NCBI GenBank assembly: GCA_902762375.1
Contig: CACWNY010000001.1
Span: 124,001-188,000, forward strand
Direction of reading: 5' to 3'
From: an uncultured Ruminococcus sp.
GTDB lineage: Bacteria > Bacillota > Clostridia > Oscillospirales > Acutalibacteraceae
Length of the DNA: 64,000 nt
A model generated the notes under the pieces. That model searched no databases and was not told the origin of the DNA. It was given only the letters and a program-made list of their open reading frames with translations. The stretch's first letter is position 1, and the number at the start of each line of letters is the position of its first letter. Made by a program: the position numbers and the translations under genes. Shown piece by piece: positions 25,718 through 33,768 of the stretch.

Positions 25718-26593
25718 TTAATAAAAGTATAGAAACCCACCCATGAAACTTTGCAAATGGTCAGTCAATAATTTTTTCACTTTTGCATCAGATTTTCTTT
25801 CAAAAGAGATTGTGACAAGTTGAGCGATAGCAGGATAAAAAGCACGGGGACTTGCTAACATAATTCCTGTAGCACTTTCAAAATGATGTAATCTTTTTTT
25901 CAAGACCTCATAAGAATCTCTGAATGTGATACACCGGGTATGAGAGTTTTCGTCACCTATAAAATTGATGGTGATGGCGGAATCAACTGAAAATATAATT
26001 TCACCCTCATAGCATACGAAAGGAAGGGTACGGTTTTCCTGGTGAAAATCTTTTTTCAGTTTTTCGAACATATCCTCAAACGAAAATCCTGCCTTGATAT
26101 ATTTTTCTGCCTGAACATGAAATTCTTTACCTTTATGTACTAATAAAGAACATCTCAAGTGATTATTTTTAAAGTGGATTCTGAGGATAGAATATTGCAA
26201 ACAATTTTCCTCTTGAGTGCGTGTACTTGAAATAGAATAAGCGTAATATATTCCCTCATACCACTCTTGTTTTTGACGAAGTTTTCTGTTTTTTGAAAAA
26301 TCAACCGTCGCAAAATCTTTTTTTATCAGTGTTTCCGTTGTAATATCCCCATAACCGTAATATTCAACAAATGCGTTTGCCAGTTTAGTTATTGAGCGTC
26401 TGGAAGGAATAGTCGAAGATGGTTTATATTCATAAGTTCTTATAGATTTGATGGTATTTTCGGATAATTCAGATTTTTCACAAAGTTGTTCATAGGTCAT
26501 GCTACATTGTTCGAGCAATATATTGACATTATGAGAAATTTGTTTCATCTGTTGATTTGTAAATGCTTTTTCTCTTGGTTTTCTTTCAGACAT
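25718..26593 (-). CDS. HTH (XRE-like) transcriptional regulator
   Basis: A 291-residue protein. An N-terminal helix-turn-helix (about 25-75: ILLEQCSMTYEQLCEKSELSENTIKSI) is followed by a C-terminal domain with the EWYEGIYYAYSIS pattern seen after HTH domains in many Firmicutes regulators, and further beta-rich sequence to the end. The ligand is unknown. Start: ATG with GGTGAAG upstream. It opens an accessory stretch with lower G+C and unknown genes. Confidence 0.65.
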   Translation of the reverse strand: MSERKPREKAFTNQQMKQISHNVNILLEQCSMTYEQLCEKSELSENTIKSIRTYEYKPSSTIPSRRSITKLANAFVEYYGYGDITTETLIKKDFATVDFSKNRKLRQKQEWYEGIYYAYSISSTRTQEENCLQYSILRIHFKNNHLRCSLLVHKGKEFHVQAEKYIKAGFSFEDMFEKLKKDFHQENRTLPFVCYEGEIIFSVDSAITINFIGDENSHTRCITFRDSYEVLKKRLHHFESATGIMLASPRAFYPAIAQLVTISFERKSDAKVKKLLTDHLQSFMGGFLYFY

Positions 26594-26812
26594 ATCTTCA
26601 CCGACTTTTATTCAGATATCATTATAGTAACGCAAATGTATCAAAAAATCAATAATTTAAGAAAAAATCTCAATTTTAATTTTTTTAAACGATGTCAAAA
26701 ATTAAAATTGAGAAAATTTGTTTTTATTTTCACTGTTAATATACATATTGGATATGTTATCATTTTTGTAAAGGGAATGAAACTTTTCAGGAAGCGTTCC
26801 CATTAAACAGGC

Positions 26813-26880
26813 AAAATTCCTTTTCAGACCGTAAAGGTCTGAAAGGAATTTTGATATTCAGGAAATGGGGTGGAGAAAAT
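26813..26880. repeat. Short hairpin element, family 2 copy 3
   Basis: AAAATTCCTTTTCAGACC (26813-26830) pairs with GGTCTGAAAGGAATTTT (26836-26852), then GATATTCAGGAAATGGGGTGGAGAAAA. The stem sequence TTTCAGACC..GGTCTGAAA equals that of the spoIVA terminator, with compensatory change further out (AAATTTC/GAAATTT there, AAAATTCC/GGAATTTT here). Confidence 0.75.
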
Positions 26881-26952
26881 GAAATAAGATAGAAAATCAC
26901 TTGTCTGTTTTTTCAAAGAGAGAGGGAGGACTTTTTTGAAAAAAGTGACAGC

Positions 26953-27068
26953 CAATGTCATTAACTTAAAAATAGCATTTTTAATGTTATAGGAAATATT
27001 TCCATATCATTCCGAACGAAATGAGAACCATACAAAAGATTTCTCATACTATTAAGTTAATGACATTG
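26953..27068. mobile_element. 116-base MITE-like element
   Basis: Perfect 17-base terminal inverted repeats: CAATGTCATTAACTTAA at 26953-26969 and its complement at 27052-27068. Between them are 82 bases without coding capacity, including TCCGAACGAAATGAGAACC, a variant of the centre of the main repeat family. No clear target duplication was found. It could be a non-autonomous transposable element or a deleted insertion sequence; no transposase with such ends is in the window. Confidence 0.6.
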
Positions 27069-27314
27069 TTGCATTTATATCATTACACTATGGTGGTAGT
27101 TTACCATATCGGTTGTTGATAAACAATACATATTCCAAATTATTTTTTGACGGATTTTTGTAAAATTATGAGATATGGGAAAGAAAATGATGAGAGTATA
27201 TCTTCTCACAATGTGGAAATAATAGAGATGTAAATTTTTCGGGTAGATGTAAGCAAAGAAGAAATTATACTCAGAAATACTGCCTGGAAGTCATTTTTTT
27301 ATAAGATTTAAAAT

Positions 27315-28505
27315 TTATTTGTTAAAATATTCCTCATCATATTGGTAACTTGTTTTATCCCATAAGTACTCGAACTCTTTAATATAAAGGTTATATGTTT
27401 CATCGGTATTATCAATACATATTTTCTTATCTTTTTTCGTTATATAGTTACCATAAGTATAGTACGATATATGGGCAACTCCATTGTTGCATTCATCTCT
27501 CACTATATATATTCTGTGCATTAAAGGTACTGTTGATATACGGAATGATACTAAATCGGGATAATGTTGCATTAATTTTTTCCATGATAAAATGCATGTG
27601 TCAAAATCAGGATATTCTTGTAAAGGATTACACATATGAATACAGATATCATTTATTGTTTCAGGAGCATTGATAATTATCCGTATTTTAATATTCCTTT
27701 TTAAAATATTTTTTATTATCTCAACTTTTTCTTCATCAGTTCTCCAAAAATATCCACTATGAAAAGCCATATCAATCTCACTGATTTTCCCAAAATTATA
27801 ATTATTAGAAAGAACAAAATTAAAAAATGCGTTTGTTTCTATTGGAATAAAGTTTCCCATAGAAATTGGCGGAACCGTATCAGAAATATTCGGTATTTTA
27901 GGTGAATGAGGGAAAAAGCCATTGTCAGTCGTTGACCATCTGGTTCGGTATTTATCTGGGAAAAGTAAATAAATATTATCCTGAAATATTGCAATTAGAC
28001 AGAGTAAAGCAAATATGTTACTTAAATCAACTTTTTTTTGGAGCTTATCGTTCACTTCATCATAAAGTTCATTATAATACAAGTTCTCTTTACAAATCAG
28101 TTTTCTTAAATTCTCAAACAAAACATTTGTATACGATAGTTTATTACCACTAGTATCTTCAATAGACTTAAAAATATCAGCCATTATTGTATCTTCAAAA
28201 GCATCTCTTAAGGACTCAAAGACACAATTTGTTTTATGTTTATTAATTGATAAAAGGTATTTTGTTGATTTGGAAATTGCATAACTTAAACAGTCTTTAC
28301 GCAAATTGCCATTGATAAAAAGATTAAAGGCACTATCGTTTTTCAAAATCGTATCTTCAAAATATTGTTCTGTTAAAAGACATGAAGTATCAACAAATAA
28401 CAATTTTGCAAAGGTTTCGTGAGAATAACTTATAGAAGTTCCTTCTATAAGGATATCTTTTATCTTTTTTATAGAAATAATATATTTTGGAATTTGATAT
28501 GGCAT
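27315..28505 (-). CDS. Unknown protein with a PLD-like C-terminal domain (putative)
   Basis: A 396-residue protein, no signal peptide. The N-terminal two thirds is helical and unrecognised. The C-terminal part (about 235-390) alternates strands and helices: IDMAFHSGYFWRTDEE, a helix, IKIRIIINAPET, SWKKLMQHYPDLVSFRISTVPLMHRIYIVRD, then a domain-ending FEYLW. This resembles catalytically degenerate phospholipase D-like domains attached to bacterial signalling proteins, without a full HKD motif. A similar end occurs in the protein at 29427. AT-rich, alone on its strand, near an HTH gene and a MITE: likely acquired. Function unknown. Confidence 0.55.
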   Translation of the reverse strand: MPYQIPKYIISIKKIKDILIEGTSISYSHETFAKLLFVDTSCLLTEQYFEDTILKNDSAFNLFINGNLRKDCLSYAISKSTKYLLSINKHKTNCVFESLRDAFEDTIMADIFKSIEDTSGNKLSYTNVLFENLRKLICKENLYYNELYDEVNDKLQKKVDLSNIFALLCLIAIFQDNIYLLFPDKYRTRWSTTDNGFFPHSPKIPNISDTVPPISMGNFIPIETNAFFNFVLSNNYNFGKISEIDMAFHSGYFWRTDEEKVEIIKNILKRNIKIRIIINAPETINDICIHMCNPLQEYPDFDTCILSWKKLMQHYPDLVSFRISTVPLMHRIYIVRDECNNGVAHISYYTYGNYITKKDKKICIDNTDETYNLYIKEFEYLWDKTSYQYDEEYFNK

Positions 28506-28714
28506 AATATCACCTGAACTTCTTTATTAGTATAGACTTTACGCATATATACAATTTTTTGTTATACCTTGTTACAATTGTGCTAACATTTTTTAATCAA
28601 GTAAGTAAAATAATAAAAGAACGACTTAATGGAAATAATAGATGTGTAAACTTTTCCGTTACATGGTCGGCAAGGAATTTTTATTAATGGACGATTTTAA
28701 GGAGTGATTTTTTT

Positions 28715-29116
28715 ATGACTGATATGATATATGAAGTATTACCTGTAGTATTGATTGGTGAACTTAGTCTTGGGATTGTCGGATTTATCAGAAAAGAGAA
28801 AGTCAAAAATACTTACAAAAAAGTCTTTTCAAAATTTCTTGCATTGCTTTTTGTATGTGGTATTGGTGGAGGTATTATTTTGATAGCCACATTCAACTTG
28901 AAATGCGTAATAGGAGGTTTTTGTTTTTTGGCAAGTGGTCGTAAAATATTTTCTGTCACCAAAAGGAGATGTCCTGATAATTTATGGGGCAGGTTGCTTT
29001 TTGATATGTTATGTTCAGGTTGCAACAGTATCACGACACTTTTTTTCTTTTTCACACCATTTTTGTGGACAGTAAATATCTATACCTTGCTTATTTTAGG
29101 AAATATATGTACATGA
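28715..29116 (+). CDS. Small hydrophobic membrane protein
   Basis: A 133-residue protein with an N-terminal span (IYEVLPVVLIGELSLGIVGF), a basic loop, a second span (FLALLFVCGIGGGIILIATF) and a hydrophobic C-terminal third. Four cysteines cluster near residues 95-105. No family was recognised. Start: ATG after AAGGAGTGATTTTTTT. It lies between two unknown genes, read toward the protein at 29427. Confidence 0.55.
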   Translation: MTDMIYEVLPVVLIGELSLGIVGFIRKEKVKNTYKKVFSKFLALLFVCGIGGGIILIATFNLKCVIGGFCFLASGRKIFSVTKRRCPDNLWGRLLFDMLCSGCNSITTLFFFFTPFLWTVNIYTLLILGNICT

Positions 29117-29426
29117 AGAGATTTTAAAAACGGTTATGAGAAATCTTATACAGGAAAAATCGTTTTAAATAGTATAATATATATATATCAAAATAGCGAA
29201 AATAGTGCGATAAATATACAATACTAAAGAAAATATAACTGTATAAAACTCAAAAATAAATGTTATGTGAAAAACAATATATATCAAAATACAGATTTAT
29301 TTTAACCAAAAAAACGCAAATTTTGAGATATATGTGCGATATAAAGGGTATTGAAAAAACTTTACTTTTTGAGTAAAATACAGAATATATAGTTTTTTTG
29401 GGACATAGAAAGGAGAAATTTAAGGA
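29117..29426. other. AT-rich gap, 310 bases
   Basis: No gene. The sequence is very AT-rich and includes a (TA)n run near 29175-29190 beside TATAAT-like boxes, which could serve as the promoter of the following gene but has no convincing -35 box. The ribosome binding site AAAGGAGAAATTTAAGGA precedes the next start. Confidence 0.6.
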
Positions 29427-30500
29427 ATGGGTTTGTTTAGAAATATTAATCAAAATTTTTTTGAAATGTATTTTAGCCATAAGCTGGCACTTGGTAACCA
29501 GTATGATTATTACATAGCGATGTACGGTTGGACAAAAGAGATTGAAGCAAATTTAAAAACAAGAAAAGCAGAGGCACCAAATTATCACCGTACCGCCTAC
29601 CAGTGGATGGTTAAGAATATAACAGTATCTATGTTCGGGACACTGCTCAGGCAGAGTAATCTGGATTCCATTCCGGAGGTGATTTACAATTTCTGTTATG
29701 AACATCTGAAGACGGTTCTTAAAGTACATTATGATGAAAAACTGGAACAATTAGTAGAAGATATGATTTATCGTCCAGAAACTTATATGAAATATAAATT
29801 TTCGTGGAACAAAGAACAAAAACAAGCACTGGAGAATATTTACTGTAATACAGATGTTATCAAAACAATAGCCACATTGCTTATTCTGGCACAAACGGGT
29901 AGGATTATTTATCCGACAAAGAAATATAATATCAAAAGTGATTTTGATTATGTGAGGGTGTATGACAAGAGTGTGATTGAAGAAAATTTTGATGTTTTGC
30001 TGGACGGGGCAGAAGAAATCAATATGTTACAGATTTCCTGTCCGTCACTGATAGAGGATTATGGAGATTTTTTCAAACCGACCAATAAGAAAGCGTTGAT
30101 GAATGCTTTGACATCAGAAAAGAAACCGAGATTGAATATGGTATTTCTTGACCCCGAGTGCGATTACGCTTTAGAGCTGATGAAAACTTTTATGTACGGC
30201 AACAGTTTTGCCAACGACAAAAAAGTGATTTACGACAGTATTCATTTTGCTTTACAACTGAAAGCAGAATTTCCAGGTCAGGTATGTGTCAAGACAGTTT
30301 CCGTGCCGATATCTTATAGTATTCTGCAAGCGAAAAAATCAGCAAATTCTTATCTGAAGATAGATATTTACAATGTTGTGTCATCGGCAAGTGAGAGATG
30401 TTCGATTGTATTCGACAATAAGGAGAACAAAGAATTTTACGATATGTATGCACAAGGGTTTAACCGTATTTTTTATCATCCATTGACCAAGATGTTATAA
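29427..30500 (+). CDS. Unknown protein, C-terminal domain similar to that at 27315
   Basis: A 357-residue soluble protein. The N-terminal 170 residues are mainly helical. The C-terminal half (about 190-350) has INMLQISCPSL, LNMVFLDPECD, a helix, YDSIHFALQLKAEFPGQVCVKTVSVPISYSIL (divided between helix and strand) and YDMYAQGFNRIF. This order of strands and helices, including the strand followed by a VP motif and the final amphipathic FNRIF/FEYLW helix, parallels the protein at 27315. Identity is low, so homology is a suggestion. Start: ATG at 29427 with AGGAG. Function unknown. Confidence 0.5.
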   Translation: MGLFRNINQNFFEMYFSHKLALGNQYDYYIAMYGWTKEIEANLKTRKAEAPNYHRTAYQWMVKNITVSMFGTLLRQSNLDSIPEVIYNFCYEHLKTVLKVHYDEKLEQLVEDMIYRPETYMKYKFSWNKEQKQALENIYCNTDVIKTIATLLILAQTGRIIYPTKKYNIKSDFDYVRVYDKSVIEENFDVLLDGAEEINMLQISCPSLIEDYGDFFKPTNKKALMNALTSEKKPRLNMVFLDPECDYALELMKTFMYGNSFANDKKVIYDSIHFALQLKAEFPGQVCVKTVSVPISYSILQAKKSANSYLKIDIYNVVSSASERCSIVFDNKENKEFYDMYAQGFNRIFYHPLTKML

Positions 30501-30539
30501 AATTTTTCTTTTTCGGAGATTTTATCCCCGAACTTCTAT

Positions 30540-30714
30540 TTAAGGGCTACCGCCCTTAAAAATCCTGTCAAACTTTTAATTGTGTAAGCTGACACTTAAA
30601 TAAATAAACCGAACGAAGTGAGCCGAAAAAGTTTTTGACCCACTTTTTTCAAAAAGTGGGCGGATTCCAAAGGCGGAGCCTTTGGGCGGGATTTTTAAGG
30701 GTGGCAACCCTTAA
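30540..30714. repeat. Palindromic repeat copy R10 (double unit)
   Basis: TTAAGGGCTACCGCCCTTAA, AATCCTGTC, CTTTTAATTGTGTAAGCT, CCGAACGAAGTGAGCCG, AAAAGTTTTTGACC, CCACTTTTTTCAAAAAGTGG, GGCGGATTCC, AAAGGCGGAGCCTTT, GGGCGGGA and TTTTAAGGGTGGCAACCCTTAAAA. The order of modules is shuffled compared with R6. Its last TTA is the stop codon of the DHHW gene. Confidence 0.9.
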
Positions 30715-31871
30715 AAGACACTGGCGATATGGTCAATCTGAAAAGAATTGACGCTACTCATCACATCATTGAGAAAAAGGACAGTATCAATGGTGTTGTT
30801 TTTGCAATAATAAGGAATGTTGCCCTCATAGGAGGTAAAGTCAATCACGTGAATTTCACGATAATGACCGATAAGCCAAGAAATAAAATCATTGCCGTAA
30901 GAGTCTTTGATAACCAGTAATTTGTGGTTACTACTGACATCAGGACAGGTAATTTGTGTAACAGGATTATCTCCGTACAGAAAAAGCTGATAGGTATCTG
31001 CGGTATTTCTGGCAGAAAGATTATAGATACTGTCATAAGTTTTGAAACTGCTGTTTTTGGTTTTCTGAATACGGACACGGTAATCCACATCAATATCATA
31101 ATAGCGGAGAGTGTCAGCATTATTCTTCAGAATTTCGAGATTTGTCACGGCATACATTGAACCGATAAAAGAGGGAATATCTGTATATGTACGGTTGTTG
31201 AGGGGAATGGGGGAAAGGTCAGCCGAAGAACAGAACTGTTCGTAGGCATAGTAACTTCCCAGAGTTGTCCAGCGGTGGTCGGTTCGAAAAAAGATATATT
31301 CCCGTTTGTGTTTATCGAGTGTATCGAAAACAGAAATACTTTTTACAGAGCTGTCATAATGCTGATAGATTTGACGGATATATTCCTGTTGATTATTGCT
31401 TTGTACGGTATTTATCAGTCGTTCAGGCAGACCCAGAGCGATATGTGAGGGGATAACCATACTGTACACATTTTCGACGGTTTCGGGTAAGCGTTGGCTA
31501 CAGTGATTTATCAAAGAAGCATAAGTTTCTGCATTTTTCTGATTGCCGTGAAATAGTTCAAAAGCCTGTCTATTCCAGACGAAAATATCTTCATTGAGAT
31601 AATAACCATCATCGCCATTGTCAGGAATATCGTTTTTATTTTCCGTAGATTTCTGAGCATAAATTTCCGAACTTTGTGTATCAGACACGGAACTTTGTTC
31701 CCTTTTGACCCAATCCGAAACACAGGAAGATATCCCTACAATAACCATAACAACAACTATCATCACCAACAGAATAATTATTATATTCTTTTGATTTTTT
31801 TTGCGTTGTTGAGCTTGTTTTTTCTTTCGTTGGCGGTTCTTTTTGTGCTGTTCCAGAGAACGGTAATTCAT
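30711..31871 (-). CDS. DHHW family (AlgX/DltD-like) membrane-anchored protein
   Basis: A 386-residue protein with a very basic N-terminus (KKNRQRKKKQAQQRKKNQK), one membrane span (about 29-50) and an extracellular SGNH-hydrolase-like domain. The family motif is seen as FFRTDHRWTTLG (the second His of DHHW is Arg), and the C-terminal KDSYGNDF block is intact. Relatives assist O-acetylation of surface glycans or are of unknown role. No MBOAT acyltransferase is adjacent. Start: ATG with AAGGAGGGGAACTTTGAT upstream. Stop supplied by repeat R10. Confidence 0.8.
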   Translation of the reverse strand: MNYRSLEQHKKNRQRKKKQAQQRKKNQKNIIIILLVMIVVVMVIVGISSCVSDWVKREQSSVSDTQSSEIYAQKSTENKNDIPDNGDDGYYLNEDIFVWNRQAFELFHGNQKNAETYASLINHCSQRLPETVENVYSMVIPSHIALGLPERLINTVQSNNQQEYIRQIYQHYDSSVKSISVFDTLDKHKREYIFFRTDHRWTTLGSYYAYEQFCSSADLSPIPLNNRTYTDIPSFIGSMYAVTNLEILKNNADTLRYYDIDVDYRVRIQKTKNSSFKTYDSIYNLSARNTADTYQLFLYGDNPVTQITCPDVSSNHKLLVIKDSYGNDFISWLIGHYREIHVIDFTSYEGNIPYYCKNNTIDTVLFLNDVMSSVNSFQIDHIASVF

Positions 31872-31896
31872 ATCAAAGTTCCCCTCCTTATTTATA

Positions 31897-32082
31897 CAAA
31901 ATCTGCGTAAGCAGATTTTGTTTGGAATTTTTATCTGTTAAAGGGCTGCCGCCCTTTAAAATCCTGCTAAGGGGCTGCCGCCCCTTAACCCTGCCCACTT
32001 TTTGAAAAAAGTGGACAAAAACTGGACAAAAACTTTTAATTGTCATAGCTATAAGTTGCCTTTTGATAATTACGCATTAAGC
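31897..32082. repeat. Palindromic repeat copy R11 (type II unit)
   Basis: Terminal hairpin CAAAATCTGC..GCAGATTTTG, TTTGGAATTTTTAT, TTAAAGGGCTGCCGCCCTTTAA, AATCCTGC, TAAGGGGCTGCCGCCCCTTA, CCCTGC, CCACTTTTTGAAAAAAGTGG, GACAAAAACT repeated twice, TTTTAATTGTCATAGCTATAAG, and the tail ending ATTACGCATTAAG. It lies upstream of the DHHW gene and downstream of tRNA-Tyr. Confidence 0.92.
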
Positions 32083-32120
32083 AAAAGAAAAAACGCTTTT
32101 CCAACGAAAAGCGTTTTTTC

Positions 32121-32205
32121 TGGTGGGAGATGGTGGATTCGAACCACCGAAGGCGAAGCCAGCAGATTTACAGTCTGTCCCCTTTGGCCACTCGGGAAAT
32201 CTCCC
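32121..32205 (-). tRNA. tRNA-Tyr (GTA)
   Basis: A class II tRNA with a long variable arm. The acceptor stem GGGAGAT pairs with ATCTCCC, the anticodon is GTA in GACTGTAAATC, the T arm is GGTGGTTCGAATCCACC, and the CCA end is encoded. It is 25 bases downstream of tRNA-Thr in the same transcript. Confidence 0.97.
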
Positions 32206-32230
32206 ATAATAAAGCACAAAGGCAAAATAA

Positions 32231-32307
32231 TGGAGCTGGTGGACGGACTTGAACCCCCGACCTGCTGATTACAAATCAGCTGCTCTACCAACTGAGCTAC
32301 ACCAGCT
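32231..32307 (-). tRNA. tRNA-Thr (TGT)
   Basis: Acceptor stem AGCTGGT with ACCAGCT, D arm GCTCAGTTGGTAGAGC, anticodon TGT in GATTTGTAATC, T arm GGGGGTTCAAGTCCGTC (with one G-U type pair), and an encoded CCA. Confidence 0.97.
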
Positions 32308-32339
32308 TGTTTTTTTATCCCTTGCCTTAGTGCTTTATT

Positions 32340-32368
32340 AATATACCACACTATCTTTGTTTTGTCAA
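32340..32368 (-). promoter_or_regulatory. SigA promoter of the tRNA-Thr/tRNA-Tyr operon
   Basis: On the minus strand TTGACA (32368-32363), a 17-base spacer and TATATT (32345-32340), about 33 bases before tRNA-Thr. It is near consensus, as expected for stable RNA genes. Confidence 0.85.
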
Positions 32369-32416
32369 CACTTTTTTTAAAATTTTTTTTAGAAATCTGA
32401 TATTTATTTTTTTCGG

Positions 32417-32444
32417 TTGCCAAAATACAAATATCTGTTATAAT
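32417..32444 (+). promoter_or_regulatory. Promoter of the U32 peptidase gene
   Basis: TTGCCA (32417-32422), a 16-base spacer and TATAAT (32439-32444). The start codon is 39 bases downstream. Confidence 0.65.
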
Positions 32445-32482
32445 GAGTAATAACATTACATGAAAAATGGGGGAGAAGAATC

Positions 32483-33718
32483 ATGAAATTATTCAGACAC
32501 GGCAATCCGACAGAAGTTTTATCTCCGTGTGGAGAATGGGAAAGTTTCCGAACGGCACTGCAATTCGGAGCAGATGCAGTTTATCTAGGGGGAAAAGAAT
32601 TTGGTATGCGGACAGCCTCCAAAAATTTTGACAGTGAGCAAATCAAAGCGTGTGTCAGACAGGCACATTTACAGGGAGTAAAAGTGTATGTCACCTGCAA
32701 CACAGTTCCCGACAGCAAGGAAATTGTGCGACTTCCTGAACATTTTGCTATGCTGGAGAATGCGGAAGTTGACGCAGTGATTGTGGCAGATATAGGGGTT
32801 ATGGATTTGGCAAAAAAATATGCACCGCATACAGATATACATATGTCAACACAGACAGGAATTATGAACTATCATACTGCCAATGTTCTGTACAACATGG
32901 GAGCAAAGAGGGTTGTGCTTGCCAGAGAACTGACTTTTGAAGATATAGCCGAAATCCGTGCAAAAGTTCCCAAAGAATTGGAGATAGAATGTTTTGTACA
33001 AGGAGCGATGTGTGTATCATTTAGTGGAAGGTGTCTGATTTCAGCGTATATGACAGGTCGTGACGCTAATCGTGGCGACTGTACGCAACCTTGTCGTTGG
33101 AAATACCATCTCTTTGAACAGAACAGAGATGGGCAATATTTCCCTGTTGAAGAGGACAGTGACGGCACATATCTTTATAATTCCAGAGATATGTGCATGA
33201 TTAACCATATCCCCGAACTGATAGAATGTGGTATTACTAGTCTGAAAATTGAAGGCAGGGCAAAGTCTGCCTACTATACCGCCGTAACCACTTACGCTTA
33301 CCGAAATGCCGTTGACCTTTACTATCAAGACCCCGAAAATTATATATTGCCTGATTATCTGAAAGAAGAACTCAACAAAATCAGTCATCGTCAATACAGT
33401 ACAGGATTTTTTTTAGGAAACGAGCCTGGTCAGGTACATGACAACGGCGGTTATATCAGAGAATATGATGTTGTAGCGATGTGTGACGGTTATGAGAACG
33501 GCATAGCCTGTTTAACACAAAAAAACAAATTTCTTGTAGGAGATACGCTTGATGTTTTACCGCCTAGCGGAAAATCTTTTACCTTTACCGTAACAGAAAT
33601 TATTAACCATCTTGGCGAAAGTGTAAATTCAGCCCCTCACGCTATGGAAAAGCTGACAGTTCCTTGTGATATTCCTATTCCGCAAGGGTCATTTATCCGA
33701 AGAAAACATAATAACTGA
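32483..33718 (+). CDS. U32 family peptidase / RNA-modification-type protein
   Basis: A 411-residue protein of the U32 family (YrrN/YhbU/RlhA group). The signature is VLSPCGEWESF near the start, the barrel, and the cysteine cluster ECFVQGAMC...SGRC...GDCTQPC (about 172-203), now thought to hold an iron-sulfur centre, then the SLKIEGRAKSAYY motif. Members act in tRNA or rRNA hydroxylation (RlhA, TrhP) or as proteases; which applies here cannot be decided. Start: ATG with GGGGGAGAAGAATC upstream. Confidence 0.9.
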   Translation: MKLFRHGNPTEVLSPCGEWESFRTALQFGADAVYLGGKEFGMRTASKNFDSEQIKACVRQAHLQGVKVYVTCNTVPDSKEIVRLPEHFAMLENAEVDAVIVADIGVMDLAKKYAPHTDIHMSTQTGIMNYHTANVLYNMGAKRVVLARELTFEDIAEIRAKVPKELEIECFVQGAMCVSFSGRCLISAYMTGRDANRGDCTQPCRWKYHLFEQNRDGQYFPVEEDSDGTYLYNSRDMCMINHIPELIECGITSLKIEGRAKSAYYTAVTTYAYRNAVDLYYQDPENYILPDYLKEELNKISHRQYSTGFFLGNEPGQVHDNGGYIREYDVVAMCDGYENGIACLTQKNKFLVGDTLDVLPPSGKSFTFTVTEIINHLGESVNSAPHAMEKLTVPCDIPIPQGSFIRRKHNN

Positions 33719-33725
33719 CAATAAA

Positions 33726-33760
33726 ATTCCCTTTATTTTTTACAGTAAAGGGAATAATCT
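33726..33760 (+). terminator. Terminator of the U32 gene
   Basis: ATTCCCTTTA (33726-33735) pairs with TAAAGGGAAT (33746-33755), followed by AATCTTTTTG. A T-rich stretch also lies on the other strand, so it probably serves the convergent lipoprotein gene too. Confidence 0.75.
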
Positions 33761-33768
33761 TTTTGTTA

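Larger units (their letters stand above)
26594..27314. other. Accessory intergenic region, 721 bases
   Basis: No gene of reasonable quality is visible. The region holds the presumed promoter of the HTH gene near 26600-26700, a family 2 hairpin at 26813, a 116-base MITE-like element at 26953-27068, and a copy of a short sequence at 27215-27250 that recurs at 28630. The remainder is AT-rich without recognisable structure. Confidence 0.7.

Noticed and set aside
26953..27068. An intact insertion sequence
   Set aside because: Only 82 bases lie between the inverted repeats, with no transposase.
29170..29195. (TA)n run as an origin or AT-rich regulatory site
   Set aside because: No DnaA boxes or origin genes nearby; low-complexity AT DNA in an AT-rich gap.
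32102..32120. Hairpin AAAAAACGCTTTTC/GAAAAGCGTTTTTT after tRNA-Tyr, suspected to be a repeat module
   Set aside because: It is simply the terminator of the tRNA operon (AACGCTTTTCC..GGAAAAGCGTT near 32090-32120) and shares no module with the repeats.
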